DNA of 19,586 nt from JAAZMX01 sp035388025. GTDB lineage: Bacteria; Patescibacteriota; Patescibacteriia; UBA2196; GWA2-42-15. The first letter of the stretch is position 1. Each line of letters opens with the position of its first letter. Made by a program: the position numbers and the translations under genes. This document shows, piece after piece, positions 1 to 8,517 of this stretch. Under the pieces are notes generated by a model. It was not told the DNA's origin and did no database searches. It saw nothing but the letters and a program-made list of their open reading frames with translations. The stretch lies in NCBI GenBank assembly GCA_035388025.1, contig DAOOPA010000014.1, positions 1-19,586 on the forward strand, read 5' to 3'.

Positions 1-1
1 C

Positions 2-2407
2 GATGACTGTGATAGCGGCGGGCAGGTGTGGCGGGCGGATATTGAACGTTGCGTTGAGGGTGGAACGGACCTTTGCCAATCATACGCCTTTTATTGCGAT
101 GCCAGTGACGTCGGTTGCCGTTCTTATGAGCCGATATCTTATAATGGCGTCAATCAGCCCGGAATAATTCAGGCGGCTGATGAGTGCCCCAAAGAATGCG
201 TGGGTTATGAAAATTATTTGGAACAGCCATCATTTTTTGAGTCAGCGGTGCCCGGGAACAGAAATCCAGTGGGCATAATCCCTGAAAGCGTCAAGACGTG
301 CAATGCCAGCGAGAATGGTTGCGAGGAATTCACTAATTTGTCGGAAGGAACAGAGGGGGAAAGAAGAGAATATTATACAATGATAAGAACTTGCATTCAG
401 CCAGACCAGTCAGGGGCGGCAATAGAAAGTTTTTATTCTTGGGCTTCAAGCGAGGAGGCGGGCAATCAGTTGCGCAACTGGAGTTTGTTGAGATCAGACA
501 GGGGCGATTATCCGTGCACCAATCCGGTGACGGATGCCAATGGCGAAGTAAGTTGCCAGGACAGCGGGACGGAAAATCATTGCGCCTTGGGCGCAACCAA
601 CACGGCTGATAATCCAGCCTATAATCCAGATTGCGTGGAATTTATCAATGCCAACAATCAAGCCACTTGGGTCAAGTTTTCCAAAGTAGTTTTCGCGTCT
701 GACGAGTGCGTGAAATTGAGACGCACCTATATCGCGGCTGGGGAGACAACGCAACAGATTTATTCGGCAATACCGAGATTGAGCCAGACTTGTTCGGCGG
801 ACGCAGTAGGTTGCCGAGAATACAAGGGGAGCGCCAGTAATAATATAGGCATTTTGTTTGATGACAATTTTGAGGATGGCACCAACCAGGGCTGGACAGG
901 CAGTAATAGCAGGATAAGCAATGAGTCAATTATTATCAGTGAACATTCACTCGCGGCCAATGGGACGATTAGCAAAGATGTCAGTGCGGCGGTGGAATCC
1001 GGCAAATCTTATAAAATATATTTTTGGGCGAAAACCGCTAGCGGCACAGGAAGCCTAGGTGTGAATTTTTCCGGTAATTTGAATTTTGAGAGCGGCCAGC
1101 GGGCGAGCAGTGTGACGATGAACAGCGATTGGAACAGATATGTTTTTAGTTTAAATAATTTTAACCGAGCGGTCGCGGCAGGGGAAACCATCAATATTTC
1201 CGGCTCGGGCCAATATTTCATAGACAATATAATTTTAATGGAGACGAACAGCGATTTGTATTTGATTAAGGATAGCTGGCAAATCCCAGAAACATGCGAT
1301 CAGCCGACAAAGGGAGCGGAGATCGGTTGCGCGGCCTATAAGGATGAAGATGGCAAGGAATGGTATGCCAAGTCTTTCAGTAAAATTTGTTATGATTACG
1401 CGGTGGGGTGCGAAGCAATGATTGACACCCAGAATTCTTTGGCGCCATATGAACAAGAATATAATACTGAAAATAATGATAATCGCGACGATTTGACAGT
1501 GCCGGCTGACAGTTTGATTTATTTGGTTTATGACGAAGAAAAGATTTGCACCGAGGCGGGTTGCCGGAGATTGGGTTTGATGACATTGGATCAAAGCATG
1601 GCCAAGATAAGTTTTAGTGATAAATACTTTTTGGTTGAGCCGGACAACTTTGAGGGGCTGGCTAGCCAGCTGTGCGAATCAAAAAAAGTCGGGTGCGATG
1701 AATTTACTCCCGAAGGTAAAAATGTTTCCGGCAAGGTTTATTTCAAGGATCCGGGGGCGTTGGTATGCGAATACAAGTTGGCTGGGAGCAAATATGGCTG
1801 GTACAAGCGAGGCACAACGGAACTCTGCCCCGGCTTTTATAGCGATCCGGCCAATGGTTATTGCTCTAATGAACCGAGTCGGATATGCCAGAGCGATTCA
1901 GATTGCAGCGGAGCGCCGTGTATAATAGAGAGGCGGTGCATAGGCGGACGTTCAACCGAGGATGCGCATTTGCTTGATAATATCTGCGGAGAAAGCAGTA
2001 CGTGCATGAATTATAGTACCGGCTCAGACAATGATGGCCTTTGCTCCAGCTGGGTAGCGGCTTGTCCGGAAGACAGCAACACTTGCAGAGAATTTCAAGA
2101 TCCGCGCAATCCGGATGACTGCGATCGGAGCCTGGTCAATTATGAAAGCCGTTATGACACAACCAAGAGTAGAGCAGTACTAAATTGCGATTATTATTAT
2201 TATAAAACTGATGATTTGGAAAAATGCGGCGCAGTGGATCTCAATCAGAATTGCGTTGGTTTCCATCAGACAGACGGCACGGCGGATTTTCTATACAGTT
2301 CTTGGCGCTGTGATAACGACGTGAAAATAGAGTGCGAGGCTGATGCTGATTGCGTCAAGGCAGACGGAACTTTCGGCCGGTGCGGGGTACAGCCGGTGAC
2401 ACGATAA
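2..2407 (+). CDS. Cysteine-rich extracellular protein with carbohydrate-binding-like domain (5' end outside window)
   Basis: The reading frame is open to the left edge, so the GTG at 26 is not a real start and the N-terminus is missing. At least 800 residues are visible. The protein is built from degenerate cysteine repeats of the form C-x(4-9)-GC-x-x-[Y/F/M/L] (for example VGCRSY, NGCEEF, VGCREY, IGCAAY, VGCEAM, AGCRRL, VGCDEF). Numbering from the GTG, residues about 277-408 look like a jelly-roll carbohydrate-binding module of the CBM4/9 type: it opens with FEDGTNQGW, has the strand SGKSYKIYFWAKT and ends in YFIDNIILME. Near the C-terminus two C-x(6-8)-C-x5-C-x(4-9)-C modules (residues 613-632 and 762-786) match modules in the giant protein encoded downstream. 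It is probably exported and disulfide-rich, acting at the cell surface; this is inference, and no enzyme motif is visible. It is followed after 26 bases by the cohesin-like gene and is probably co-transcribed with it. Confidence 0.8.
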   Translation, partial: DDCDSGGQVWRADIERCVEGGTDLCQSYAFYCDASDVGCRSYEPISYNGVNQPGIIQAADECPKECVGYENYLEQPSFFESAVPGNRNPVGIIPESVKTCNASENGCEEFTNLSEGTEGERREYYTMIRTCIQPDQSGAAIESFYSWASSEEAGNQLRNWSLLRSDRGDYPCTNPVTDANGEVSCQDSGTENHCALGATNTADNPAYNPDCVEFINANNQATWVKFSKVVFASDECVKLRRTYIAAGETTQQIYSAIPRLSQTCSADAVGCREYKGSASNNIGILFDDNFEDGTNQGWTGSNSRISNESIIISEHSLAANGTISKDVSAAVESGKSYKIYFWAKTASGTGSLGVNFSGNLNFESGQRASSVTMNSDWNRYVFSLNNFNRAVAAGETINISGSGQYFIDNIILMETNSDLYLIKDSWQIPETCDQPTKGAEIGCAAYKDEDGKEWYAKSFSKICYDYAVGCEAMIDTQNSLAPYEQEYNTENNDNRDDLTVPADSLIYLVYDEEKICTEAGCRRLGLMTLDQSMAKISFSDKYFLVEPDNFEGLASQLCESKKVGCDEFTPEGKNVSGKVYFKDPGALVCEYKLAGSKYGWYKRGTTELCPGFYSDPANGYCSNEPSRICQSDSDCSGAPCIIERRCIGGRSTEDAHLLDNICGESSTCMNYSTGSDNDGLCSSWVAACPEDSNTCREFQDPRNPDDCDRSLVNYESRYDTTKSRAVLNCDYYYYKTDDLEKCGAVDLNQNCVGFHQTDGTADFLYSSWRCDNDVKIECEADADCVKADGTFGRCGVQPVTR

Positions 2408-2433
2408 ATTTTGTTATTAAATTTGAAAAATAT

Positions 2434-3087
2434 ATGGAAAACAATAAAGAACAAAATTGGGCGTCCGTAGATGACCCGGCCAAGAACAAGAAATGGCGGC
2501 TAATGGTAGCGGCTTTGATAACAGTAGCCTTGATAACAGTAGCCGGGCTGGCAATATGGAGAGTAAGCCAAAAAGAGCCAGTGGTTGATCAAAATAGCGG
2601 GTTGACTGATAATTCCAAAACAGAGGTCAATGATCCAGAAAAAGAGGCGGTCAGGGGCAGGTTGTTTTTGGAAATATCCAGTGAGGCTGTTCAGAAAGGC
2701 GATAAATTTACAGTAATGGTTTACGGAGACACGAGAGGCTATGATATGTCAGCCGTCGGCTTTATCTTGCTTTATAATAAAGAACAATTGGCGTTGGCAG
2801 AGAAGATTGATTTTGGCGGGTCGATGATGACAATCGGAGCAATCGGAGAAGACAGGGAAGGAGAAATAGAAGTAGTGCGCGGCCAACCGGGCGATGGAGA
2901 TTGGAAAGACAGCGATGATGGATTCAACAGCGATAGGGGGCTATTGGCCAAGCTGACTTTTGAGGCAAAAAATACCGGCGAGGGAGAGATAAATTTCAGA
3001 GACGAAGGGAGCAGTTTTATATTGGATGACGCGCGCGGTACAGAAGTAAAGATGGATTATGCCGGGGTAAAGTATACCATTAAGTAA
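2434..3087 (+). CDS. Membrane-anchored cohesin-like domain protein
   Basis: This protein has 217 residues. I chose the ATG at 2434 because the upstream in-frame ATG (2350) lies inside the preceding gene and would add 28 residues before the charged N-terminus. Residues 1-21 are hydrophilic and end in KNKKWR. A single transmembrane helix follows at about 22-42, giving an N-in, C-out topology. After an acidic linker, residues about 75-217 resemble a cohesin/CBM-like beta-sandwich: FTVMVYGDT, then a strand ending FILLYNKEQLAL, and later GLLAKLTFEAKNTGEGEINF, which fits the family pattern of a Y-(D/N)-x-x-x-L strand followed by G-x-L-x-x-x-x-F. The giant protein starting 19 bases downstream carries related domains, so these are probably partners or paralogues. 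No Shine-Dalgarno sequence is visible. The fold is assigned from pattern only; any Ig-like adhesive sandwich is an alternative. Confidence 0.8.
   Translation: MENNKEQNWASVDDPAKNKKWRLMVAALITVALITVAGLAIWRVSQKEPVVDQNSGLTDNSKTEVNDPEKEAVRGRLFLEISSEAVQKGDKFTVMVYGDTRGYDMSAVGFILLYNKEQLALAEKIDFGGSMMTIGAIGEDREGEIEVVRGQPGDGDWKDSDDGFNSDRGLLAKLTFEAKNTGEGEINFRDEGSSFILDDARGTEVKMDYAGVKYTIK
2515..2544 (+). repeat. Perfect 15-bp tandem duplication inside a transmembrane helix
   Basis: TTGATAACAGTAGCC occurs twice back to back (2515-2529 and 2530-2544). It is in frame and lengthens the membrane helix of the cohesin-like protein by five residues, seen as ALITVALITVAG. Confidence 0.9.
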
Positions 3088-3106
3088 AAGATAAGATTAT
3101 AAAAAA

Positions 3107-6100
3107 ATGGAAGACAAGCAACAATTAAACAATAACCAAGGCGAGCCGACACCGGGAACTTTGGAAATTTATAAGACAAGCAGAAGCTATAAGCTCAAGA
3201 CTTGGTTTGCCAAAATGACACCAAAGAAGAAATTGCTGATGGTTGTTTTGCCTATATTTTTTGTAGTGGCGGGGTTGATTTTATATTTTACGTTGGCGGC
3301 GCCAGAGCCACCAGAGTTAAAGTTGCTATGGACCGATACGGCCCAGGAAATAACAGGCACAGAAGTGGGGTGCGGGCAGAAAAATAGGTCTATTGATATT
3401 GTGGTGGTCAATGAATTGAATAGCGCCGGCGAAAATAATGACATCGTATCAGTAGCGGCTTTTCTTCACTATGATCCAGCCAAGATAGAGGTGACAAGCA
3501 TCAGGGTGAACAGAACCGATTTCCCCGTGGGCGAAGGCGACATAACTCCGACGACACCGGGCAGTATGCAGAAGATAGACAATGTTACCGGATTGCTACA
3601 AGTGGTGAGGGGGATTGTCGCTGATCCAACCAATGGCGGGTTTAAAGCGGAGCGGGGGATTTTGGCCACAATTAATTTTGATGTCAAACAAGATGTGCTG
3701 GGGGAAGCGATATTTTGGTTTGACCAAAATGCTCCCAATCAGACTATTTTTGTTTATAATGGCGGCGCTTCGGAAGAACCGGGCAACATAAACAACCAGC
3801 AGATTTTTCAGATCAAGTGTTGTCCGGCGCCCAATGAGTCTTGTTTGTCTTACCAGTTTTGTCCTGGCGGTAATTGGTATGACGAGGCAACCAAGTGTTG
3901 CCGATCGGAGTGTTCACAGGGGGTAGAGTTTTATTTGTATGAACCCAAATTGGAAGTGAATATGGGGACGCCGTTTGTGATTCATTTGAGCATGCGTCCC
4001 GACTATATCAATATCAGACGCATCCGGGCGACTTTGCAAATTGATAATAGGTCGTTACTTGGCACAGTGGAAGCGGCGGTGGTTTCGGGAGTTGATGGGA
4101 CGGCGGCCGTGAATGGCAACACAATAACTTTTGATATCAATCATCGGCCGACAAACAGCTCGGGGTTGTCTTTGGGTACGATTCGGATGGTGGGAGCAAA
4201 CCCTGGGGTGGTAAAAATAAGTTTTACCAGCTTGACGGCCGAGATGCCGGCCACGGCCACGGCCCCGGTAACCACTTTGACCTATAACAGTTCAACAAAT
4301 AATAGCGAGTTGATGGGTACGGGCGGCGAATACACGATAACTAAGCAAAAGGTGAGACTATGTCAGGGAACAACCTTGAGCGTGTCGCCCAGCTATAATA
4401 GCGTTGATTTTAGTTTGTGCACGGAGCCAACATCTCGTTGCGGATTGGAGATACCGGCTTTGGGAACCAATGGGGGTTTTGATGATAGAAATAACGAAAA
4501 AAATCATAATTTTCAGGTAACCGGTTTACAGCCTGGCACGAATTATAACTATACATTGCTCTGCGAGAGAAATAATTATGAAGATTTGAGTTTGAGCGGG
4601 AGTTTTGATACGGCATCAAGACAAGAATTGGTCATACAGAACGAGCGAGCTGCCAGCGTGCAGGCGACCAAGGCGATGATTGAATGGAATACAGTCGGCG
4701 GTCAAAATGGCGATGGCAAGAGCGACAGCTATTTGTGTTATAGAATCGCTGGCAGTAGCGGGGCTTTCACCCTCAAGAAAATGGATGTTTCCGTGGTGCA
4801 ACACGGGATAAGTCTGGCCGGATTGACGCCGAGTACGGATGGCAACCCGGTGACCTATGAGGCCTACGCCAGCTCGGTAATACCGGGCAACAGGACCAAT
4901 ACCAATAATCAGTGTCCGGTTAGCTGTCCGGCCGGCAGTTTCACTTGCGCGGTGAGCGGGAGAATAACTTTTACTATGAAAACAACAGACGAAGAGCCGG
5001 ATGCCAATGTCGTTTTGAAAGTGACGCGCGATCGGGCGTGCGATGAGTGGCTGTACTGCGACGCGGCAACTCAGGTTTGGGATACGACCAAAAATCCGCC
5101 GGAGCAGAAAGATATTTGTTTTAAGACAGGCTTGTGCAACAAAATGGACGAGGGCGGCGGTTGCGTAAGTGTCTTGGATCAGGAAAGGGCGCCCTTGACC
5201 AAAGAGGCGCCGGTAGGACTGGCGGAGATAAAAAATATGTCCGGTTATGCTAAAGTGGGTTTGGATTGGGGCAAGCGGTGCCTGAACACTGGCAAAAAAT
5301 GCGGAGCTGATACTGACTGCGCTGGTACGGCAAACGCGGCTACGGCCAAATGCGTGGATGCCCAAATAGACGGTTATTATCCTTATAGTCAGATGGTGGA
5401 AACCGGCATACCGGTAGGGATAGCCAATGGCGGTTTTGAAGATTGGTCAGAGCGGCCGTGGGAACTGATCAAGGGCGGGACAATAGAAAATTACGCGGAT
5501 CCGGAAAACGGGATAAATCGGGTTTTGCGGGTAACACCCAAGTCGGCTTATGACGGAGCGGTCATTAAAAAAGTGATCAGTAAATTGAGCGGATCAAAGA
5601 CTGAAGGGACACAGTATGTAATAAGTTTTAGAGCCAAGACGGATGACCCGACTAGTCAGACAATCGTGGCGGAGTTGGATTTGGGCAACAACCGTTATGT
5701 TAAATTTAATTACTTTGACCCGAATAGAGGGTCAGCAACTTCCACTATTTTACTGTCAAACAGCTGGCAGTATTATGTGGCGACTTTGGCGGTAAAGGAT
5801 TTGCAAAGCGCCAGCGGTTCAGCCGGCTTGGCAATAGTGTCTACCGGGTCAACAAATAGATCTTTTTATATAGATAATGTCTCCATGAAGGCGGTTTTGG
5901 ATGTCGGCGGCGACGCGGACGGCTCTAGCTATATTCCGCGCTCTTGTCGGTTGTATCCGACAGAAAACGCTCCGGCTTGCGATTATTATGATGATCAGAC
6001 AAACAAAGATTATAAGGGCTGGAAAGGCTATTGCGTGGAGACAGATCCAAAATATCAAGAGAGAAAATTTGTCAATCAGCCAATGTGCCTTTTGTGGTGG

Positions 6101-8428
6101 CCGGTGGATATTATTTCCGGTGAGGCAAATATGTTTAGCAAAGAGTCAGTGGCCGGATATACCGGCAGAAAACCTTTGTATTATTGCATGGAAGCTACGG
6201 GCAATTACCAGCGATGCGGAAGCTCGGGTATTGATGGCTCTCAGATTTGTGGCACTAAATACGAGGTTCATAATTATTATCCTGGTGCTATTTCAATTGA
6301 CAATTGTAAGTTTGGTCTAATGGCACCAAACATACCATATACTTTTTATGTATGTCGAGAAAGTCATGCAGTCGATTGGCCAATCCAGAAGATAGGCTCT
6401 GGAAACGTAGAATATGGCTTGAAGGAATATGAAGTGGATTCAATAGTGTTGGAAGGACAGATTTTGGCCTGGGATTATCCCTCATCGATAGTGATCAATC
6501 GGGCCAAGTTCGGCACCTCGGAAGAGCTGGCTGGTGGAGCCAATTATACTTATACCAGAGAAGATAAAAAGGGAATAAATCAAGTAGTCTGGAGGGTTGA
6601 TGCTGGTTTTAAGGACCAAACAAATACAATAGGTTTCCAAGCTCATTTTGACCGAGAGAAGGGCTTATTTCAATATTCTTTTAATGGTGCTGATAAAACT
6701 GGCAATGATAGGGAACATGAGGCCTATGTTGTAAAGTTTTATCTACGGGAGCCGTGCACAAAAATAGCCAAAGTAGTGGATGAATATGGAGCGAGCGCGC
6801 CTTGGGCGCAGAGGATAAACAGCCAGGAGGTCGCAACAGACGTGGCTGGCTGGCTGGGGTACAAAAGGATTCAGGATTATACACCATATGGTTCGGCAGT
6901 GGTGCCAAGTCCAAGCGACAGACCGGATAAGTGGGGAGAGCCTCTGTACGTGGAGCCGGCTGATAAGGTCAACTATGTTACGCCCTATCAGGTGCGCGCC
7001 GGCAGTCCCTATGGCATAAGGGGGACTGTAGCCACGGAAAGTTCCGATCGTGGTTGGTGCGCAAAATTGGATACTTCTTGTGCCTCTTGCGATTTGGCGA
7101 CCGGCATTAATTGCAATTGTTCAACAGGCACGACTAGTTATAGTGGTGGTAATACCGGAGAGTGCAGACAACCGGCTTCAAATGCGAGGTGGTATTGTAT
7201 ACCGATAAATCAGGATAGCGCGGCCGAAGAATGCACAAGTGATTCAATGTGTCAGAATCATTTTGGGACTGGATTTGCGTGTTTGGACAAAATAACAGGT
7301 GATCCTTTTAATCCTACTGGCGGGAGCAGTGGTGTGATTATTACCCACAGTTTCGGGCCGCCAACATGCATCAGCGGCACCAAGACAGGGATGGAGTGTC
7401 CGAATGGCAACCAGGATTGCGGTATGGATATGGAAACCGGAGAGTATGGCAAATGTATAGGTTTCAATAAACCAGATAATATGAATTGGAGCGAAATGAA
7501 TACAAAGATCAGCCAGTACACAGCCAGCAGAAGACTAAGCGAATTATTCGCCAAATCTTACGGGGTGTGGGAATGGCAGTACAGCACGACAACGGTTGGC
7601 AATTGGAAGTATGTTCAATTGGAAAGTGGTGACTGGGATATAACGAAACCAGACGGAAATCGAACGGCTTATTATCCAAGGGTGGATGTGATGGAAGTCA
7701 ATAGGAGAAATATTTACAAACAAGGATCGGTGATTTTGAAATTTACTTCTTGGGTGGATTCAAACCATGAACCATTGGTGAGATATTCAGTTGATTGGGG
7801 CGACGGATCAGAATCATCCGAGTCAGGATTGCGGATTGCCAGTCATGGTCCGGCGAATCCGCACATATTGGTGCATTATTATAAATTTAGCGATTGTCAA
7901 AGTGGAAGCATACAAGGTTCCACCAACAATAGATATTGCACTTTCCAACCGAAGGTGCAGATAGAAGACAACTGGGGACTGTGCAACGGCAACGGCGATT
8001 GCAGTTCAAACAGCGCTTGGAAAATACTCTCCGGCGAGATTACTGTTTTTGAGAATGAGGGTTTTGGCGTTTTGGATGTCAGTCCGCAGGCGTTGGATTT
8101 TTATCATAATACCCAGGGCTATGTACTATCGGCAAATTCCAGATTAACATTTACTATAAAAAACAGCGCTAACGGATTGGCGCCGATTAATTGGACAACC
8201 AGCGTGACTGATGGCGGAGGATTTTTGACCGCCGGCAGTTTGACAACGAATGACGGGACATTGCCAACGGGAGAAATTTTGTATCCCGGGGAAGAGAAGA
8301 AAATTTTTGTGACAGTGACTAGTCCGGGCACTTTGGGGCCGGGAGTACACACAGCGGTGATAACAGTCAGGGATTCAAACACCGGTCAAGAGGAAAAAGT
8401 GGAGGTCAGGTTGACAATAGGTGATTAA
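3107..8428 (+). CDS. Giant membrane-anchored multidomain surface protein (cohesin-like, Fn3-like, CBM-like, PKD-like, Cys-rich)
   Basis: This protein has 1773 residues. The first 41 are cytoplasmic and basic near the membrane (KMTPKKK). A transmembrane helix at about 42-64 leaves the rest outside. Domains in order, by pattern: cohesin-like sandwich about 95-236 (VAAFLHYDPAKIEVT, GILATINFDV); Cys cluster 238-270; a second cohesin-like sandwich about 275-415; Fn3-like domain 420-505 (VTGLQPGTNYNYTL); a second Fn3-like domain 508-627 (ATKAMIEWNT); Cys module 725-749; CBM4/9-like jelly-roll 771-930 (GGFEDW at its start, FYIDNVSMKA at its end); Cys-rich and unassigned region 940-1460 with two more Cys modules near 1376-1392 and 1421-1450; PKD-like domain about 1530-1645 with WGDGS at 1564-1568; C-terminal Ig/BACON-like sandwich 1653-1772. 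No catalytic motif is seen. The architecture suggests adhesion or glycan binding at the surface. It lies 19 bases after the cohesin-like gene and just upstream of the secretion-apparatus genes. The exact receptor is unknown. Confidence 0.85.
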   Translation: MEDKQQLNNNQGEPTPGTLEIYKTSRSYKLKTWFAKMTPKKKLLMVVLPIFFVVAGLILYFTLAAPEPPELKLLWTDTAQEITGTEVGCGQKNRSIDIVVVNELNSAGENNDIVSVAAFLHYDPAKIEVTSIRVNRTDFPVGEGDITPTTPGSMQKIDNVTGLLQVVRGIVADPTNGGFKAERGILATINFDVKQDVLGEAIFWFDQNAPNQTIFVYNGGASEEPGNINNQQIFQIKCCPAPNESCLSYQFCPGGNWYDEATKCCRSECSQGVEFYLYEPKLEVNMGTPFVIHLSMRPDYINIRRIRATLQIDNRSLLGTVEAAVVSGVDGTAAVNGNTITFDINHRPTNSSGLSLGTIRMVGANPGVVKISFTSLTAEMPATATAPVTTLTYNSSTNNSELMGTGGEYTITKQKVRLCQGTTLSVSPSYNSVDFSLCTEPTSRCGLEIPALGTNGGFDDRNNEKNHNFQVTGLQPGTNYNYTLLCERNNYEDLSLSGSFDTASRQELVIQNERAASVQATKAMIEWNTVGGQNGDGKSDSYLCYRIAGSSGAFTLKKMDVSVVQHGISLAGLTPSTDGNPVTYEAYASSVIPGNRTNTNNQCPVSCPAGSFTCAVSGRITFTMKTTDEEPDANVVLKVTRDRACDEWLYCDAATQVWDTTKNPPEQKDICFKTGLCNKMDEGGGCVSVLDQERAPLTKEAPVGLAEIKNMSGYAKVGLDWGKRCLNTGKKCGADTDCAGTANAATAKCVDAQIDGYYPYSQMVETGIPVGIANGGFEDWSERPWELIKGGTIENYADPENGINRVLRVTPKSAYDGAVIKKVISKLSGSKTEGTQYVISFRAKTDDPTSQTIVAELDLGNNRYVKFNYFDPNRGSATSTILLSNSWQYYVATLAVKDLQSASGSAGLAIVSTGSTNRSFYIDNVSMKAVLDVGGDADGSSYIPRSCRLYPTENAPACDYYDDQTNKDYKGWKGYCVETDPKYQERKFVNQPMCLLWWPVDIISGEANMFSKESVAGYTGRKPLYYCMEATGNYQRCGSSGIDGSQICGTKYEVHNYYPGAISIDNCKFGLMAPNIPYTFYVCRESHAVDWPIQKIGSGNVEYGLKEYEVDSIVLEGQILAWDYPSSIVINRAKFGTSEELAGGANYTYTREDKKGINQVVWRVDAGFKDQTNTIGFQAHFDREKGLFQYSFNGADKTGNDREHEAYVVKFYLREPCTKIAKVVDEYGASAPWAQRINSQEVATDVAGWLGYKRIQDYTPYGSAVVPSPSDRPDKWGEPLYVEPADKVNYVTPYQVRAGSPYGIRGTVATESSDRGWCAKLDTSCASCDLATGINCNCSTGTTSYSGGNTGECRQPASNARWYCIPINQDSAAEECTSDSMCQNHFGTGFACLDKITGDPFNPTGGSSGVIITHSFGPPTCISGTKTGMECPNGNQDCGMDMETGEYGKCIGFNKPDNMNWSEMNTKISQYTASRRLSELFAKSYGVWEWQYSTTTVGNWKYVQLESGDWDITKPDGNRTAYYPRVDVMEVNRRNIYKQGSVILKFTSWVDSNHEPLVRYSVDWGDGSESSESGLRIASHGPANPHILVHYYKFSDCQSGSIQGSTNNRYCTFQPKVQIEDNWGLCNGNGDCSSNSAWKILSGEITVFENEGFGVLDVSPQALDFYHNTQGYVLSANSRLTFTIKNSANGLAPINWTTSVTDGGGFLTAGSLTTNDGTLPTGEILYPGEEKKIFVTVTSPGTLGPGVHTAVITVRDSNTGQEEKVEVRLTIGD

Positions 8429-8472
8429 TTTTTTGGAAATTGAAGCTAATTATTTTTGATCGGAGGATATCC

Positions 8473-8517
8473 GTGATGAGAGACGGAGAGGCGGGCAAAC
8501 TAAAAATAAAAATATGA
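8473..8517 (+). CDS. Possible 14-codon leader ORF behind a strong Shine-Dalgarno
   Basis: GGAGG at 8462-8466 is one of only two strong Shine-Dalgarno cores between genes in this window. It is 6 bases from GTG 8473 and 9 bases from ATG 8476, both in one short frame reading (V/M)MRDGEAGKLKIKI and stopping at TGA 8515-8517. That stop overlaps the ATG (8514) of the next gene as ATGA, the usual geometry of translational coupling. The next gene's own ATG has no Shine-Dalgarno sequence. Whether the peptide is made is inference; the motif could also be chance. Confidence 0.35.
   Translation: MMRDGEAGKLKIKI

Noticed and set aside
2350..2433. Upstream ATG start for the cohesin-like protein
   Set aside because: It would overlap 58 bases of the preceding gene and add an unremarkable 28-residue lead-in; ATG 2434 gives the expected short cytoplasmic tail before the anchor.
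4616..5365. 249-codon open frame on the minus strand
   Set aside because: It lies wholly inside the giant surface gene, whose domains are coherent throughout. Its translation shows no motif, and it reads as a frame shadow.
2..8428. Cellulosome-type scaffold
   Set aside because: Cohesin-like domains are present, but no dockerin repeat, glycoside hydrolase or linker array is visible.
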